A DNA stretch of 64,000 bases from Lampris incognitus (Eukaryota; Chordata; Actinopteri; Lampriformes; Lampridae): assembly GCF_029633865.1 (NCBI RefSeq), contig NC_079221.1, forward strand, positions 3,675,730 to 3,739,729, read 5' to 3'. Of the stretch, positions 41,054-54,600 are shown piece by piece; the stretch's first letter is position 1; each line of letters begins with the position of its first letter. A model generated the notes under the pieces. It saw only the letters and a program-made list of their open reading frames with translations, was not told the DNA's origin and searched no databases. A program made the translations under genes and the position numbers.

Positions 41054-41790
41054 TGTATTCATTCATTCATTCATTCATCTTCAGCCGCTTTTCCGGGGTC
41101 AGTTCGCGGTGGCAGCAAGCTAAGTAGGGCACTCCAGATGTCCCCCTCCCCAGTAACGCCCTCCGGATCCTCCTGGGGGATCCCAGGCGTTCCCAGGCCA
41201 GATTGGACATGTAGTCCCTCCAGCTAGTTCTGGGTCTAGCCCGGGGTCTCCTTGCAGTTGGCCGTGCCCGGTCAACCTCCAAAGGGTGCCCAGGAGGAGG
41301 CATCCTAATCAGATGCCCGAACCACCTCAACTGGCTCCTTTCGACGTGAAGGAGCAGCGGCTCTACTCCAAGCTCCCTCCGGATGTCCGAGCTCCTCACC
41401 CTATCTCTCAGGCTGAGCCCAGACACCCTACGGAGGAAACTCATTTCAGCCACTTGTATCTGCGATCTCACCCTTTCGGTCGCTACCCAAAGCTCATGAC
41501 CATAGGTGAGGGTTGGAAAGAAGATTGACTGATAAATTGAGAGCTTTGCCGTCCGACTCAGCTCCCTCTTCCCCACAACAGCCGGTACAACGTCCACATT
41601 ACTGCTGATGCTGCACCAACCCACCCGTCAATCTCCCGCTCCATCCTACCCTCACTCGTGAACAAGACCCCAAGATACTTGAACTCCTTCGCTTGAGGCA
41701 ACACCTCATCCCCAACCCGGAGGGAGCAATCAGCCATTTTCCAGTAGAGAACTATGGTCTCACACTTGGGGGTGCAAATCTTGACGTGTG
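41054..41790 (-). pseudogene. RTE/Rex3-like LINE, C-terminal ORF2 and tail
   Basis: Encodes KRELSRTAKLSIYQSIFFPT, LTYGHELWVATERVRSQIQV, SFLRRVSGLSLRDRVRSSDI and ERSQLRWFGHLIRMPPPGHP, the post-catalytic part of an RTE-type reverse transcriptase. It ends in a (TGAA)n tail at 41054-41077. 5' truncated, with a frame change near 41624. Confidence 0.78.
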
Positions 41791-42667
41791 AAAATACAAT
41801 ACTTCACTCCACACACCAAAGTGTTAGGTCTCCTGAGTAGTTAACTACACGGGCAAGGACTCTGTCTTGGCAACTCCCTGTGGCTCCTCGTTTAAGGCCA
41901 AATTAACACTGAAGTGAAGATACTGTTGGCCTGCAGATAAATCCTCATTTACTAGAGACTATGCAGGCAGTAACACACACTGAATAGGTCCCTGGGAGCT
42001 TTTCTTGCTTGTTCTGCCTCATCAACAATGACTTCAGCAACACTTACTACCACTGTCCCCCGTGGCAAGGTAATCTGCTGTGGCTGGCATGTGCGGAATG
42101 GCCTCGGAAAGTGCAATTAGCAGCTGCACCATGCAAGTAGGTCCTTCTAAACCAGTGATTAAATATTGTCTTCGATGTTACTTTTTTCCTCAAACAAGTG
42201 GATAACAAAACCTGTCTACCAACTGAGGGATCATTGCTTTAAGTTAATTTCTTCACCAAAGTCAGCTGTTGAGAATTTACTTCAAGACAAGTATTTTAGC
42301 ACTAATGGCAATGCTAAGTCAATTGTTAGCATTGATAGATGTAATGTAACTTACATTTTTTTAGGCATGGTCTTGCCACATGAAATCAACATAAACTGTA
42401 GTACACGGAGCATGAATGTCATGCTGTGGCAGTGGGAGGGTTTAATGTAATACGACAAGGAGAGGTTTCTGTGAGCCATGCTTTTCACGTGAAACACAGT
42501 TGGAGAAACTGGATGAGACATCTTGGAGACTTATTTTTTCCCACTGACTCTATATTTAGGGCACATGTCCTCTCCTGCGTGAACAATGTGATCTGTGATC
42601 TAATGAAAGGGTAATTCAACCATAAGTGAAACTATATAGACAATTATGCAATGCACTGTAGTAATGA

Positions 42668-42673
<6 letters not shown>
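41791..42673. other. intron, nothing recognised
   Basis: No repeats or coding motifs identified. Confidence 0.4.

Positions 42674-42722
<49 letters not shown>
42671..42722. repeat. (TC)n microsatellite
   Basis: About 25 dinucleotide units. Confidence 0.95.
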
Positions 42723-42725
<3 letters not shown>

Positions 42726-42934
42726 TTTTATAATAATTACTGTCTTTATGGTGGACAGCTCTTTCGGGGGGGCAAGTCAGGACAAAATGCTCAACGTCTT
42801 TTTCACTTTTCTCAATGTGCGTGAATTAATTAATTCTAATCATATTGAGAAAAACACTGTATGGTGTTGATTGTGCTGTTCACACAGCATTCACTATGCC
42901 TGCAAGTCTACTTTTTGTTTTGGGGGGGGGGGGT

Positions 42935-43349
42935 TCCCTTTTTCTCCCCAGTTGTATCCGGCCAATTACCCTGTTTTCTGAGCCGTCCCGGCCTCTGCTC
43001 CACCCCCTCTGCTGGTCCGGGGAGGGCTGCAGACTACCACATGCCTCCCCCCATACATGTGGAGTCACCAGCCGCTTCTTTTCACCTGACAGTGAGGAGT
43101 TTCACCTGGGGGACGTAGCATGTGGGAGGATCACGCTATTCCCCCCCAGTTCCCCCTCCCCCCCGAACAGGCGCCCCGACTGACCAGAGGAGGCGCTAGT
43201 GCAGCGACCAGGACACATACCCACATCCGGCTTCCCACCCGCAGACACGGCCAATTGTGTCTGTAGGGACGCCGACCAAGCCGGAGGTAACATGGGGATT
43301 CGAACTGACGATCCCTGTGTTGGTAGGCAACGGAATAGACCGCTATGCT
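42935..43349 (-). repeat. 430-bp tRNA-type SINE, copy 5
   Basis: Full-length reverse copy. Starts with a G-run and tttctccccagttgtatccg, and ends with the tRNA-like head at gacgatccctgtgttggtag. Confidence 0.85.
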
Positions 43350-43654
43350 CTTTTTTTTTTTAAATCAACAAGATATTGATTAAAATGTATGGCTTGCTCT
43401 AATCAAAAGGTCACCATAAGCTCTGTTGTACCGTAAAGCTGTCTATGAATCAAAGGAGGCTGGAGGATACCATCTGCCAACATCTCTCTCGCTCACGTTT
43501 CATGAAGCGGAATGCAGCTGAGAGGGGATCTGTTTGGTCAACCTAGAAATTATCAACCACGCTGGAAGGCTGTGAGTACTTGTTACCAAAAAAAAGTCAT
43601 CACGTGATTACAGAAATATGACTGGGTGTCATCCTGTTTTTTTTTTAAACCCCC
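43350..43654. other. intron, nothing recognised
   Basis: Short unique stretch between two SINE copies. Confidence 0.4.
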
Positions 43655-44071
43655 CCCCCCAATTGTACCTGGCCAATTACCCCTCTCTTCCGAGCCGTCC
43701 TGGTCTCTGCTCCACCCCCTCAGCCGATCCGGGGAGGGCTGCAGACTACCACATGCCTCCTCCCATACATGTGGAGTCACCAGCTGCTCCTTTTCACCTG
43801 ACAGTGAGGAGTTTCACCAGGGGGGACGTAGCGCGGGGGAGGATCACGCTATTCCCCCAGTTCCCCCTCCCCCCTGAACAGGCGCCCCGACTGACCAGAG
43901 GAGGCGCTAGTGCAGCGACCAGGACACATACCCACATCCGGCTTCCCACCTGCTGACACGGCCAATTGTGTCTGTAGGGACGCCCGACCAAGCCGGAGGT
44001 AACACAGGGATTCGAACCAGCGACTCCCGTGTTGGTAGGCAACGGAAAAGACCGCTATGCTACCTGGACTC
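43655..44071 (-). repeat. 430-bp tRNA-type SINE, copy 6
   Basis: Full-length reverse copy, about 300 bp from copy 5 and in the same orientation. Confidence 0.85.
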
Positions 44072-44772
44072 TCATCCTGTTTACTCCGTAATAAGGACCA
44101 GTTTCCTTTGGTTCATTTTTTAAATAAATTTCACGGTCAAACAGTCAGCACTCGCGCCAACATCCTCGTGATGAAGAACAGTATGTTGTGATAGCGACTA
44201 GTACTTGTGCAGCCAATTCCCAGCCTATTCCTTGAAGGAGACTGATGTGAGATCTGTTTGCTTTTGCTTTATTGTCCATCCCTGCACTGACTCAGCAGCA
44301 GCAGTGGAAAAGATGATTATGGCTTATAATCAGGAGCTTTTCTGGTATAATGGAGTGCCTACAAAGCACCATAAAGCACTGAAGTGCAGCCAGGGCCTGA
44401 AGGGACACATCCTACCAAACAAACAAGCCGGCAAGCCTGGCGGTTAGCCTACCAATGGCCATCTCACATCTGCATGTAAGCTAGCGACTCACATAAATGC
44501 ATCATTGATTGCCATTTGGTAAGCCATTAATCCGTGTAAATGGATTCTAGAACGAGGACCATTGAGAAAAAAAAAGAAAACATAACAACATGCAATTTAA
44601 AGTAATCCTTTCAGAGCCGAGACAGAATGATTCAGGCTTTAAGCAGCAGCCCAGGGGCACAAGTCTGGACTTAGTAAATGGATAAGAGTCCATGCGTGGT
44701 GGGGGTGATGTGCAGTAAAGCTTCCAGGGAGAGGAAATCACATGAGAAAGACATGTATCAGAAATTACATAC
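44072..44772. other. intron, nothing recognised
   Basis: No repeats or coding motifs identified. Confidence 0.4.
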
Positions 44773-45198
44773 CTCATCTGATCCTGAGCCAAAGATAAGG
44801 AGGTCAAAGGGTATGGCCGCCACCATGTCTATGAGAAACCAGCCTTTAAAGTAGTGGATCGCTATCTTGGCCGGATGACTGACCACCTCTTCGTTCTGGT
44901 TGACATAAGTCGTCCTGAAGTTTATGAGGATGTCGATGATGAACATGATATCCACCATTAGGTCCACCACATTAAGGGGGCTGCAGGAGTATCCGCATTC
45001 GCGCCTTTTCTGCTCCTCCCGGTCATTGAGGAGAAAAGCAGCAGAGTAAGGAGTGAGGATTGCCGTGTAGATGACCAGCAGCAGGATCAGCCAGTCCCAC
45101 ACGGCCTTAAAGGGGCTGTAGTGGAGGATGGTGAACTTATCGATGCGAGCTGTCTGAAGTTTGTACTCCGGCAGCACATCAGCTCCAAGGGACAGCAC
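44773..45198 (-). CDS. kcnh7: kcnh7 coding exon: S1-S3 of the voltage sensor
   Basis: Exactly 142 codons in phase 0. It opens [20 protein letters not shown], then S1 ([20 protein letters not shown]), the S1-S2 loop [18 protein letters not shown]2 ([20 protein letters not shown]) and S3 ([17 protein letters not shown]), ending GSGSDE. The acidic residues of S2 and S3 that pair with S4 arginines are present. This exon gives the best subfamily assignment, because the S1-S2 loop matches ERG3 rather than ERG1. Donor GAG|GTATGT. Confidence 0.95.
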
Positions 45199-45371
45199 CT
45201 GGAGGAGGGTGAGGAGAGAGAGGATACAGTACAAACTACACACTTAAGCCCTGGAATACTTATCTCCTCAAAGCTCACTGTGTTCTTGTCATGTCAGAAT
45301 GTTTCACTCTGCTTGCACCGCGAATCACTTTGGATTTATTCACTAACAGTTGGAGTGATGGGGGGGGCTCT

Positions 45372-45796
45372 CCCTTTTTCTCCCCTATTGTATCCGGCCA
45401 ATTACCCCACTCTTCCAAGCTATCCCGGTTGCTGCTGCGCCCTCTGCCGATCCAGGGAGGGCTGCAGACTACCACATGGCTCCTCCGATACATGTGGAGT
45501 CACCAGTCGTTTCTTTTCACCTGACAGTGAGGAGTTTTGCCAGGGGGGCGTAGCACGTGGGAGGATCACGCTATTCCCCCCAGCCCCCCCCCAAACAGGC
45601 GCCCTGACCGACCAGAGGAGGCACTAGTGCAGCGACCAGGACACATACCCACATCCACTTCCAACCCACAGACAAAGCCAATTGTGTCTTTAGGCAAGGC
45701 ATACCCGATCAAGCGGGAGGTAACATGGGGATTCAATCCGGCGATCCCCGTGTTGGTAGGCAGTGGAATAGACCACCACGCCACCTGGATGCCCAG
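45372..45796 (-). repeat. 430-bp tRNA-type SINE, copy 7
   Basis: Full-length reverse copy close to the S1-S3 exon. Carries a small insertion near the head (ctttaggcaaggcatacccg). Confidence 0.85.
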
Positions 45797-46855
45797 AGTC
45801 ATTTGTTTTTGACATTTTTAATCTTGGTGGTAAAAACAATAACAACAACGAAGATCCAGCTGGGGATCATCATTTTGATGCTTAACCAGAGGCAGCTGCA
45901 AGCTCGTTTGGCTCAGTAGCTTCCTGCCCTCTCAGCTAAGTCACAACTTGACACCAGCTATGTTTTAGCAAACCAGACAGTCAGTGCATTGCAGCTAAAT
46001 TGAATGAGGGAATCTTTATTTCCTCCAGCACTGCAGCAGGACAGACAGGAAGACTGCCTATGTTCTGACACCGCGAATCACGTGAATGAAATGGACTCAT
46101 TTCAGGCCTGCAAGACTTACAACTGCACTGTAGGAAGAGATGGATACGCTTTAGTGTGCAGACTGTAGAAAGACGGACTTTCGGGGTTTCATAATCGGGT
46201 ATCTACACAGCAGTAACATGCATTTGGTCGACAATGTCCCATAAAGATGTGTTGTCAAGCTAACGTTTATTTTAATTTCTCCCCACGACTGCACTCTGGC
46301 CGGTTAATTATTCATTTTGCTCCGGAAAACTAAGCATTCGTCTCTTTTGGCCTAATAAGCCGTGACAGACAAAGGGAACGCTCCCGTAAGATGGGGAATA
46401 GCACAGGAGGGATGATAAGGGGAATAGGTCTTTGTTTTCTGTTATTCAGCACATTCCTCTATTGTCACACGATGAATTATAGATTTTACCGAGCTAGTCG
46501 TCCGGAAGTAGATGTAATGTTCACATCCCAGCAGGGTCCCTAGACTACTGACAGTAAGCAGGGAGGCAGAGTATTTAATCATGGAGATGGCGGCTCTTCA
46601 TTTATGAATGAGAGCTTTATCCGTCAGCTGCTTTGCTGCTGTCAAGAAGTTTAAGTGCAGGCTTTCTGGGCTCCGCCTGTGCTTGTTTTGCTGCTCACTT
46701 CGCTCGGAGCGACCAACAGCACGATTTTGTTCCAGAGGTGAAACACACAAGAGCTTACACAGTTGCAGGTAATGGTTATATCTCCCCTCTGACTCCTTTA
46801 CAGTCCCAATGTCTCAGATATTCACTCTTTTGTTGCCTAAAAACAAAGAGGAGTG
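45797..46855. other. intron, nothing recognised
   Basis: No repeats or coding motifs identified. Confidence 0.4.
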
Positions 46856-47284
46856 GGGGGTCCGGGTGGTGTGGTGGTCTATTCCGTTGCCTACCAACAT
46901 GGGAATCATCGGTTCCAAGTCCCCATGTTACCTCCGGCTTGGTGGGGCGTCCCTACAGACACAATTGTCAGTGTCTGCGGGTGGGAAGCCGGATGTGGGT
47001 ATGTGTCCTGGTCGCTGCACTAGCGCCTCCTCTGGTCGGTCAGGGCGCCTGTCCGGGGGAGGGGGAACTGGGGGGAATAGCGTGATCCTCCCATGCGCTA
47101 CGTCCCCCTGGTGAAACTCCTCACTGTCAGGTGAAAAGAAGCGGCTGGTGACTCCACATGTATGGGAGGAGGCATGTGGTAGTTCGCAGCCCTCCCCAGA
47201 TCGGCAGAGGGGGCGGAGCAGAGACCGGGACAGCACGGAAGAGTGGGGTAATTGGCCAAGTACAATTTGGGAGAAAACAAAACA
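46856..47284 (+). repeat. 430-bp tRNA-type SINE, copy 8
   Basis: Full-length forward copy: head ggtccgggtggtgtggtggt with an A-box-like start, ending gggagaaaac. Confidence 0.85.
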
Positions 47285-47825
47285 GAAAACCAAGAGGAGT
47301 GCATTAAACTGCATTGGAAATATCGCAGGTTTCGCTGCAGGAAGCTGTAATCTCAGATGTCTGCACTGTCAGAGGAGAACGGGAGTAACTAGCAGCGGAC
47401 AGCAAGACAGCTTTAGTTAAAAGGGAAACTGTCTTTCCACCGGAAGGCCCAGGCTCAGGCCCACATGACAGCAAGCGTCTGCCTTGCTGAGGTGCCCTTG
47501 AGCAAGATGCTGACTCCCCACCGGCTTCAGGGGCACTGCTCCTGTGGCTGACCCTGTGCTATGACCTCCCTGTGGAGAAGGTTAAGCGAAAAGGCCTACT
47601 TCTGCATGAGATGTATCACAAAACAACAACAGCAACATTGAATAAAACAGAAAAAGAAAAGCAAAAGTAAAAGACACAAAACAGGCCCTGTGGGGTTTTT
47701 CCACGAGTTAAATTTTTTTATTCGCTCTACCTGGAAATGATCCTCTCGTGAGTCACAGGGTCACTCAGTTCATCCTGACAAACATATGGGAAGGTGTATT
47801 TCAACATCATTCTTTCTTTTGGGGG
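47285..47825. other. intron with possible SINE fragment
   Basis: 47480-47620 (cttgctgaggtgcccttgag ... gtggagaaggttaagcg) resembles the body of another fish SINE. Otherwise nothing recognised. Confidence 0.4.
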
Positions 47826-48264
47826 GGGGGATTTTTCCCCTCTTTTTCTCTGCAATTGTACTTGGCCAATTACCCCACTCTTCCAAGCTGTCCCGGTCAC
47901 TGTTCCACCCCCTCTGCCCAGCCGGGGAGGGCTGCAGACTACCACCTGCCTCCTCCAATACATATGGAGTTGTCAGCCGCTTCTTTTCACCTGACAGTGA
48001 GGAGTTTGACCGGGGGGATGTAGCTCGTGGGAGGATCACGCTATTCCCCCCAGTTACCCCTCCCCCCTTAACAGGCACCCCGACCGACCAGAGGAGACGC
48101 TAGTGCAGCGACCAGGACACACACCCACATCCGGCTTTTCACCCACAGACACGGCCAATTGTGTCTGTAGAGACACCCGACCAAGCTGGAGGTTACACGG
48201 ATTCAAACCAGCGATCCCAGTGTGGGTAGGCAATGAAATAGGCCCCAACACTATCCAGATGCCC
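47826..48264 (-). repeat. 430-bp tRNA-type SINE, copy 9
   Basis: Full-length reverse copy ending about 140 bp before the pre-S1 exon. Confidence 0.85.
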
Positions 48265-48401
48265 CTTTCAACATCATTCTTAGGAAAACTTCTGGGACAA
48301 TGCTAAATAGGTATCAACCTCCACATGCCTCCATTTTCAGAGGAAGGTGCATCTAAGAGTAGATACTTCAAATTCAAGTGAAGAGGATTTCATCGGCTCA
48401 C

Positions 48402-48640
48402 CTGCGTGACTTTCTCCGTGACGTTGTGAGTTCGGTCCTTGACCTTTGGCGCTATGATGGTTTTATCGGACGTTGGAGGAGAATGGGTCTTCTTTTCGTT
48501 GCCCTCGGAGAAGTTGAGCGCGATCAGAGGGATCTTGTTGATGGTGCTATACTTGTTGATGTTAGAGTCAGAGGTGGAGCCAAGCAGACTGGACTTCAGG
48601 TGATTAAAAGGACCTGGTTCGTTAGGAAAAATAACAGTCA
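48402..48640 (-). CDS. kcnh7: kcnh7 coding exon: pre-S1 linker
   Basis: Encodes [58 protein letters not shown] and HNVTEKVTQ, the highly conserved segment entering S1. The wording, including [10 protein letters not shown] and [20 protein letters not shown], is the ERG3-type version. The acceptor is ctctacag and the donor is CAG|GTGAGC. The exon begins with two split-codon bases and ends in phase 0. Confidence 0.9.
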
Positions 48641-49692
48641 CTGTAGAGGAAGAGAGCCCCGGGTAATACGGTGTTGATATATTCTGGTGCAGTCTCGTTT
48701 ATTCTATACGATTAGTTACTGATCATGCACGGCAAACGTCTTTTTATAGAAAGTTACAGGACACAGTCACAGCCAAAGCTGTCATCGTCTCCTGGCTGGG
48801 AAAATTCCAGTCTGTGCTGCCGTTGCTGATGAAAAACATTGTTTAAATTTGATGTGAATATAGGTAAATAAGTTCAGCCTACTGAGCCGAAATGAGGTTT
48901 GTGACAGTTTGCAGTCGTTGGCAAATAATGCGTTGCATTAATTTCTTAATGTTATTGCAGAGTTGTTGTCAGAACAGTACCTGAGCAGAATTAGAGAGTG
49001 ATATTGGAAAGAGTCAATGCCATCATACTCATAATCATACCACGACGATAAAGGGTTGATATGTCTTCACTGCCAGTGACATATTCCTTTAAATGCATTT
49101 TGGTCATCCAAATACACACATTCTGTTCATGCAGGTACATTTAAGCAGTGGATGAATGCAGGCAACAAGGTTGGATTTATGGATGTTCATACATTATGGG
49201 ATTTTAAGGAATGCTGACATCACAAATCACCACACTTTGGGCTGTGTTGTACGAGCATACCATGTTATTAAGTGCAGTAGGCCCACTCAGGCTACTCCAC
49301 CAATGATAGATTTCTGATGAGCATTTCTCCAGATTTACTTGCTTGAAAGACATGCTTCAAAGCAGTGCTGGGCACTGAAAGCATGGACAGAGAACAGACT
49401 GTTACCTCTGATTTGGCGACCATTGTCTAAAAGCAGCATTTTGTGGTCAGAACAGAGAAGGGAGAAGTGAAACTGTGGTTGCAGATATTGCTGCTGGAGA
49501 GAGCATCGAATTTGTAATAAACCAAACCACCTATCGTATACAGACATGCATAAGTGAGGGGAATATGTGAAGCAAAGATAAGAAAGCAAAAGTTATGTCT
49601 CTTAATCCACACCCATAGTATTTACCATTAATTTAAGTAATTTGGCTTACAAAAAAGCCTATGGAACATGCATGCAGAGAATGCAATTATAC
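48641..49692. other. intron, nothing recognised
   Basis: No repeats or coding motifs identified. Minus-strand open frames at 49335-49612 lack known domains. Confidence 0.4.
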
Positions 49693-50130
49693 CTTCGCTT
49701 GCATGGCGGTCTCTGAACAGGCTTTTGGAGTTGGAGCTGAAGCCCTCAATGTCGTGGACAGAGGAGGCTCGCCTCATGCTGCTGATGCTGCCTCTGGGGA
49801 AGGTGTTAGACAGGGAGGTAGAGGACTGGTGCTGCACCGTCTGGTACAGCTTCTCCCAGGGGGGTTTAGGGGACGAGTGGTCGAGCGGCTCTGGACCTAC
49901 GCTGGCCTGGGAAGAGTGGTGGCTGGAGCCGATGAGGGCACGTGTGTCATTGGCATCGGTTGGGCTGCAGCTGCCCTTGGTGGGTGACGGGAAGCTCCTC
50001 AGGGGCACAGAGTCCTCGTTCTCTTTGGGTGAGTCCACCATTACGGCATCTGGGTCCTCCTGTGGAAGGGACTGCTTGCTGGTACCCATGAGGCTCAAAG
50101 CTGCCTGGCGAAATCGGAAGAATCTGCTCC
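49693..50130 (-). CDS. kcnh7: kcnh7 coding exon: N-terminal cytoplasmic linker
   Basis: Encodes about 146 residues between the PAS domain and S1. It opens with RSRFFRFRQAALSL, a basic aromatic segment equivalent to the post-PAS segment of other ERGs, then QEDPDAVMVDSP, FPSPTKGSCSPTDANDTRAL, LDHSSPKPPWEKLY and the conserved RRASSVHDIEGF. The latter contains an RRAS phosphorylation-like site. The acceptor (attaag) has a weak pyrimidine tract, but only this start joins the preceding phase-1 exon in frame. The donor is GAAG|GTATAA. Confidence 0.85.
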
Positions 50131-50663
50131 CTTAATACCAGAAAATATGTAGATATGATTTTCATTAGTCAACGTGCAACAGTGCTAAAAAACAACAACA
50201 ATAGCAAGATCGGTAAACATTAGGGCGGAAGTTCTCAATTATGGACTCTGATCACATGTCCACATTTTGAAGGTCTCAGTCTTGTCTCACACTTCACAGC
50301 CCAATGACTCAGACTTGACTGGGTTTGGACAATGCAGTCTTGAAATGCATTTTCAGAGACCAGTTGGGTACCAGATTTTAACTGACTTTTGTCATGGACT
50401 TTTGGGGTGAATATTGAGCTTTGCCTGAGGAGGACAGTGAAGTCCATTCTAATCGAATTTGTTTCTTTTTTATTAGTATTTTATGTCTGAAACATTGGGA
50501 AACTGAAGTCTGAAACATTCCTTACTTGGTGCCTAAATAAAGCCCGGATAAATATTACAGTATAGTGAAATTTTGACTTTCGCTGTGATGGCAGACTGCT
50601 AGAGTTGCAGTCATGGTGATTAATTGGACTAGCGCTGTTCTGATGCAAGTCTTTTTTGGGGGG
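50131..50663. other. intron, nothing recognised
   Basis: No repeats or coding motifs identified. Confidence 0.4.
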
Positions 50664-51084
50664 GGGCTCCCCCCCTTTTTCTCCCCAATTGTACTTGGCC
50701 AGTTACCCCACTATTCTGAGCCGTCCCGGTCTCTGCTGCACCCCCTCTGCCGATCTGGGGAGGGCTGCAGACTACCACATGCCTCCTCCCATACATGTGG
50801 AGTCACCAGCCGCTTCTTTTCACCTGACAATGAGGAGTTTCACCAGGGGGCGTAGCGCATGGGAGGATCACGCTATTCCCCCCTGAACAGGCACCCCAAC
50901 CAACCAGAGGAGGCGCTAGTGCAGTGACCAGGACACATACCCACATCCTGTTTCCCAGCCCCAAACACGGCCAATTGTGTCTGTAGGGACAGCTGACCAA
51001 GCCGGAGGTAACATGGGGATTTGAACCGGCGATCCCCGTGTTGGTAGGCAACGGAATATACCGCTACACTACCCAGATGCCCCC
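50664..51084 (-). repeat. 430-bp tRNA-type SINE, copy 10
   Basis: Near full-length reverse copy with a small deletion in the middle (about 50880). Confidence 0.85.
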
Positions 51085-51159
51085 TGATGCAAGTCTTTAC
51101 ACAAGTTTTGGCTCCATTAGTCCTGAATTTTAGACTTGATGTTTTAGACCTGGGGCGTC

Positions 51160-51688
51160 CAGCTGGTGACTCCACATGTATTGGAGGAAGCACGTGGTGG
51201 TCTGCAGCCCTCCCCGGATCGGCAGAGGGGGTGGAGCAGCTTGGAAGAGTGGGGTAATTGGCTGGATACAATTGGGGAGAAAAAGTGGGGGGGGGGGGAA
51301 TCCAAAAAGAATAAAAGAAAAAAAAAAAAATAGATTTGACTTGAACTCGCCTCCCCAAAGACTTGGTCTTGCCCTTGGGCTAGTCTGGAAAACAAGACTA
51401 GATAACCGGAGGTAACACAGGGATTTGAAGCGGTGATCCCTGTGTTGCTAGGCAACTGAATAACCCGCTACACTACCCGGATGCCCCGAGGAAACATGCA
51501 CATCTTTTTGATGGTGGGGGAAACCGGAGCACCTGGAGAAACCCACCACAGGCACGGGGAGAACATGGAAAGTGCACACAGAGGACGACCTGGGATGACC
51601 CCCAAGGCTGAACAACCCCGGGGGTTCGAACTCCGGACCTTCTTTCTGTGAGGCGACAGCCATAACCGCTGCGCCACCATGCTGCCCA
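51160..51688. repeat. SINE fragments: two pieces of the 430-bp SINE and one V-SINE
   Basis: Forward tail piece at 51160-51300, reverse head piece at 51400-51487, then a reverse V-SINE (51488-51688) with central domain and tRNA-like head. Confidence 0.75.
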
Positions 51689-54600
51689 GTTGTAACTAAC
51701 AACTGCTCTCCGTCTCTGCATTGTGTAGTTGTGTGAGACGCACATGCCGGAGTTGCAGATCTGTGTTGTCTCTTTTTCTTCACAAGAAGAAGAGACAACA
51801 CGAGCGTCAGTCACACAGCTTGTCCTCCGCATCGCTCCGTACAGCGCCAAGCATACGTGCTCATGAAAGCTGCCAAACTCACAGGAAGACCACTGCTTTG
51901 CCCACAGACACAACAACAACGTACGGTTTTGGCTTTAATGAGTGTTTTGAGTTGACAGAAATAACGGCCCCTCGTGTGCACACACACTTTGACGCTCGCA
52001 GTCACACCCGGTAACTCTGCTATTACGAGGCAAACTCTATCACTGGTACAGGCGACGTACTGTAAAAACCATCCCCCTGTCTGAAGTATGTTTTATTTCA
52101 TTCTCCGCGACCATCTGTCGACCCCCGGGAATCATCTCGCGGCTCCCTTGGGGGTCCCGAGCCCCAGGTTGAGAACCAATGGCTTATCAAACAGACGGGA
52201 GAACAAAGAAAAAGCCTCTACGGCTGCACCAACGTTCCTGGACTACACAATGAAGCTTCACATGTTTTCACATTTGCGTGGAAATTCACACCAGCTACTG
52301 TCCGCTGCCTTGAGATGTCAATCAACTTTGATAACTGATAATTAAAGCGTGGCCGAGGTCTGATTGGGGTGCATTTCATTTAGATTTCCGGGGTACACGG
52401 AGCAGAAAACGGCGTCTATTCATTCTCCTCCATTGAACTGCTGCAGTTGTGTGCGCTCTCGTTTTCCGAGAATGGGCCCAGCAGCATATGTGAATGGCCC
52501 CTGGGGACAGGGCGGTGGTTTTGGCTCGTTAACAATAAAAGAGGGTGAAAAGGAAGCCTGGCTCGCACATAAACGTGAGGCAGCCATCCTTCAGCACCCC
52601 CCCTTACTTTATGTCACTGCCATCTGTTTCCATTGGCGGGCCACATACAACCGACACAGCGCACAATGCAGCCACCAAACTCAACAAGGCTCCTGCGCAG
52701 GCAGCTGATCCTGACCTTGGCTGGCAGAAGATAACCAGCTCATCCCCCGCAGGGCGTCCCGTCTGCACTCTTTGTCTGTGCACTTTCTGACTGTCATCTT
52801 ATTTCATGCACGTGCCGAAGTAATATATGACAGACAAGTCCTTCGTCCTGCATATCTGTCCTGCGACAAGCGTCTGCTGCTCTTCTGCCGATGGCCTGTG
52901 CAGATAACCTTGATGATGCGAGAACTGAATGCATACTAGTTGATACCAGGGGATCACAGACCTGACATGGATTCATGATTATCACTAAATTCTCCTGCAG
53001 TCTGAGGCACAATGTAAGTAAACGTCATCAGCACATATCGCAATGTGAACAACAACGACAACAACAACAACGTAGCTTCCTATAGCGCCTTTCAAGGAAC
53101 CCAGGGATGCTTTCCACTGTAGATAGAAAAATGTGAAAAAAAGAACTTATTTTTTTTAATTTTTAAACAAATAAAGAATTTTAAATTGAAAAAAATTGAA
53201 AAAATACTAAGTGCTTTGGGTGTGTAGAAAAACGCTATACAAATGTGATGATTGATTATTATCAGTACTTACTGTACGGATACCTCAAGGTCCATATGCA
53301 CAAAACCCTCTATTCGCAGGGTGGCTCAGACCCAGGGGATGAATAATTAAGAGTTGATTAAGAGTAGTTAACGGTCAGCTCGTAAGGTGTTTGAGTAAAC
53401 ACTAAAGTTCGTTTACTATTCTGTGAGACTAATTGACGGTGGTTGCTGCAGAAACACTGCATGCCGGCATTCGATCCTTCCATAATCATTGTCTTTACTT
53501 ACCTTACTAAATAAAGATTACGGTACTTAAAAGTCAAAAAAGTGCTTTGTGAAAATTGGCCCACATCCTCTTAATAAGAATGGCCCATAGAGTTTAATGG
53601 CTGTTCAGGTTTTCTATGATGGTCCTGCAGTTTACGGCATATTTCTGAAGGAGGCTTGGTGGCCCTGCCTGGTTTGTACCATTAAGCTTCCTAAGAGTCA
53701 TTGGCTCTAAATACATTCATTTTCCGTCCCATGCAGCAGCTATTAATCCGTCGGAACAACTCGGTATGAAATTAGAATTAAATGGTTCAAAGAGATGGAG
53801 CATAATGAGAAGGAAGCTCTTTGGTTACACACTGTTAATCCAGCTGACAATTGGGGTTCTAGATAAGGCAGTTGATTGCACCTTCCTGCATGTGAGGATG
53901 ATATGCATTCAGTTCTCTGTGCATAAACTGGCAGAGACTGATTCTTGGACGGGACAATGTGTCTCTCTGTTTGGGCGTTTGTTCCTGTTCCATCTATTTC
54001 AAGCTCGGTGTTATGTTGAATTTGCTGAATGCTATCTTCTGGATGCCAGCTCAGGAAAGGAGAGATTACTCTCTCCGAGATGCTCTATTGTGCTAGTTGC
54101 TATGATACCTGCAGTCCTATAGCCCTCTGTCAGAATGGGATTATAATTAGTCCCCCACCGTCCCCAAAACACCTTGGAATAGAGTCCTGTTCCATGTGAG
54201 GCCAGTAAGGCTGAAGTACCCGTTCGTACCGCGGTGTTTTCCCCATAAGACAGGACATGCTCGTGACCGTGTGTAGCAGGAGTCATGCTTGCGGTGTGTA
54301 TGTGGTCTGGACGCTGCTGCTCTGTCACATCATGTGTTTATCTGCAGCATCTACTCACGGCTCTCCTCAGTGAAGCGTGCACACAAGCCATCAGCTCCCA
54401 TTAGTAACTTTGTCGGCGTGTACACACTCGTGCACACAGACAGACGCACACAATCACGAAACCTCTTTAATGTGCATTTCTGATATGCCGCAAATGCACA
54501 CACGTTAATTGGAACAGCAGCAGATGTGTCGTGTATGTGCTCCTGAAATTACCAAAGACAAAATGATGTGTGTTTATTTCAATCATTTTCTTAAGACTTT

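Noticed and set aside
42845..43293. Many open frames with repeated words such as GRAADYHMPPPIHVESPAAS
   Set aside because: The same words recur at every copy of the 430-bp SINE in both strands. They are SINE translations, not proteins.
53766..54122. 118-codon open frame on the plus strand
   Set aside because: No recognisable domain, an opposing open frame overlaps it, and it lies within an intron of kcnh7. Not enough support.
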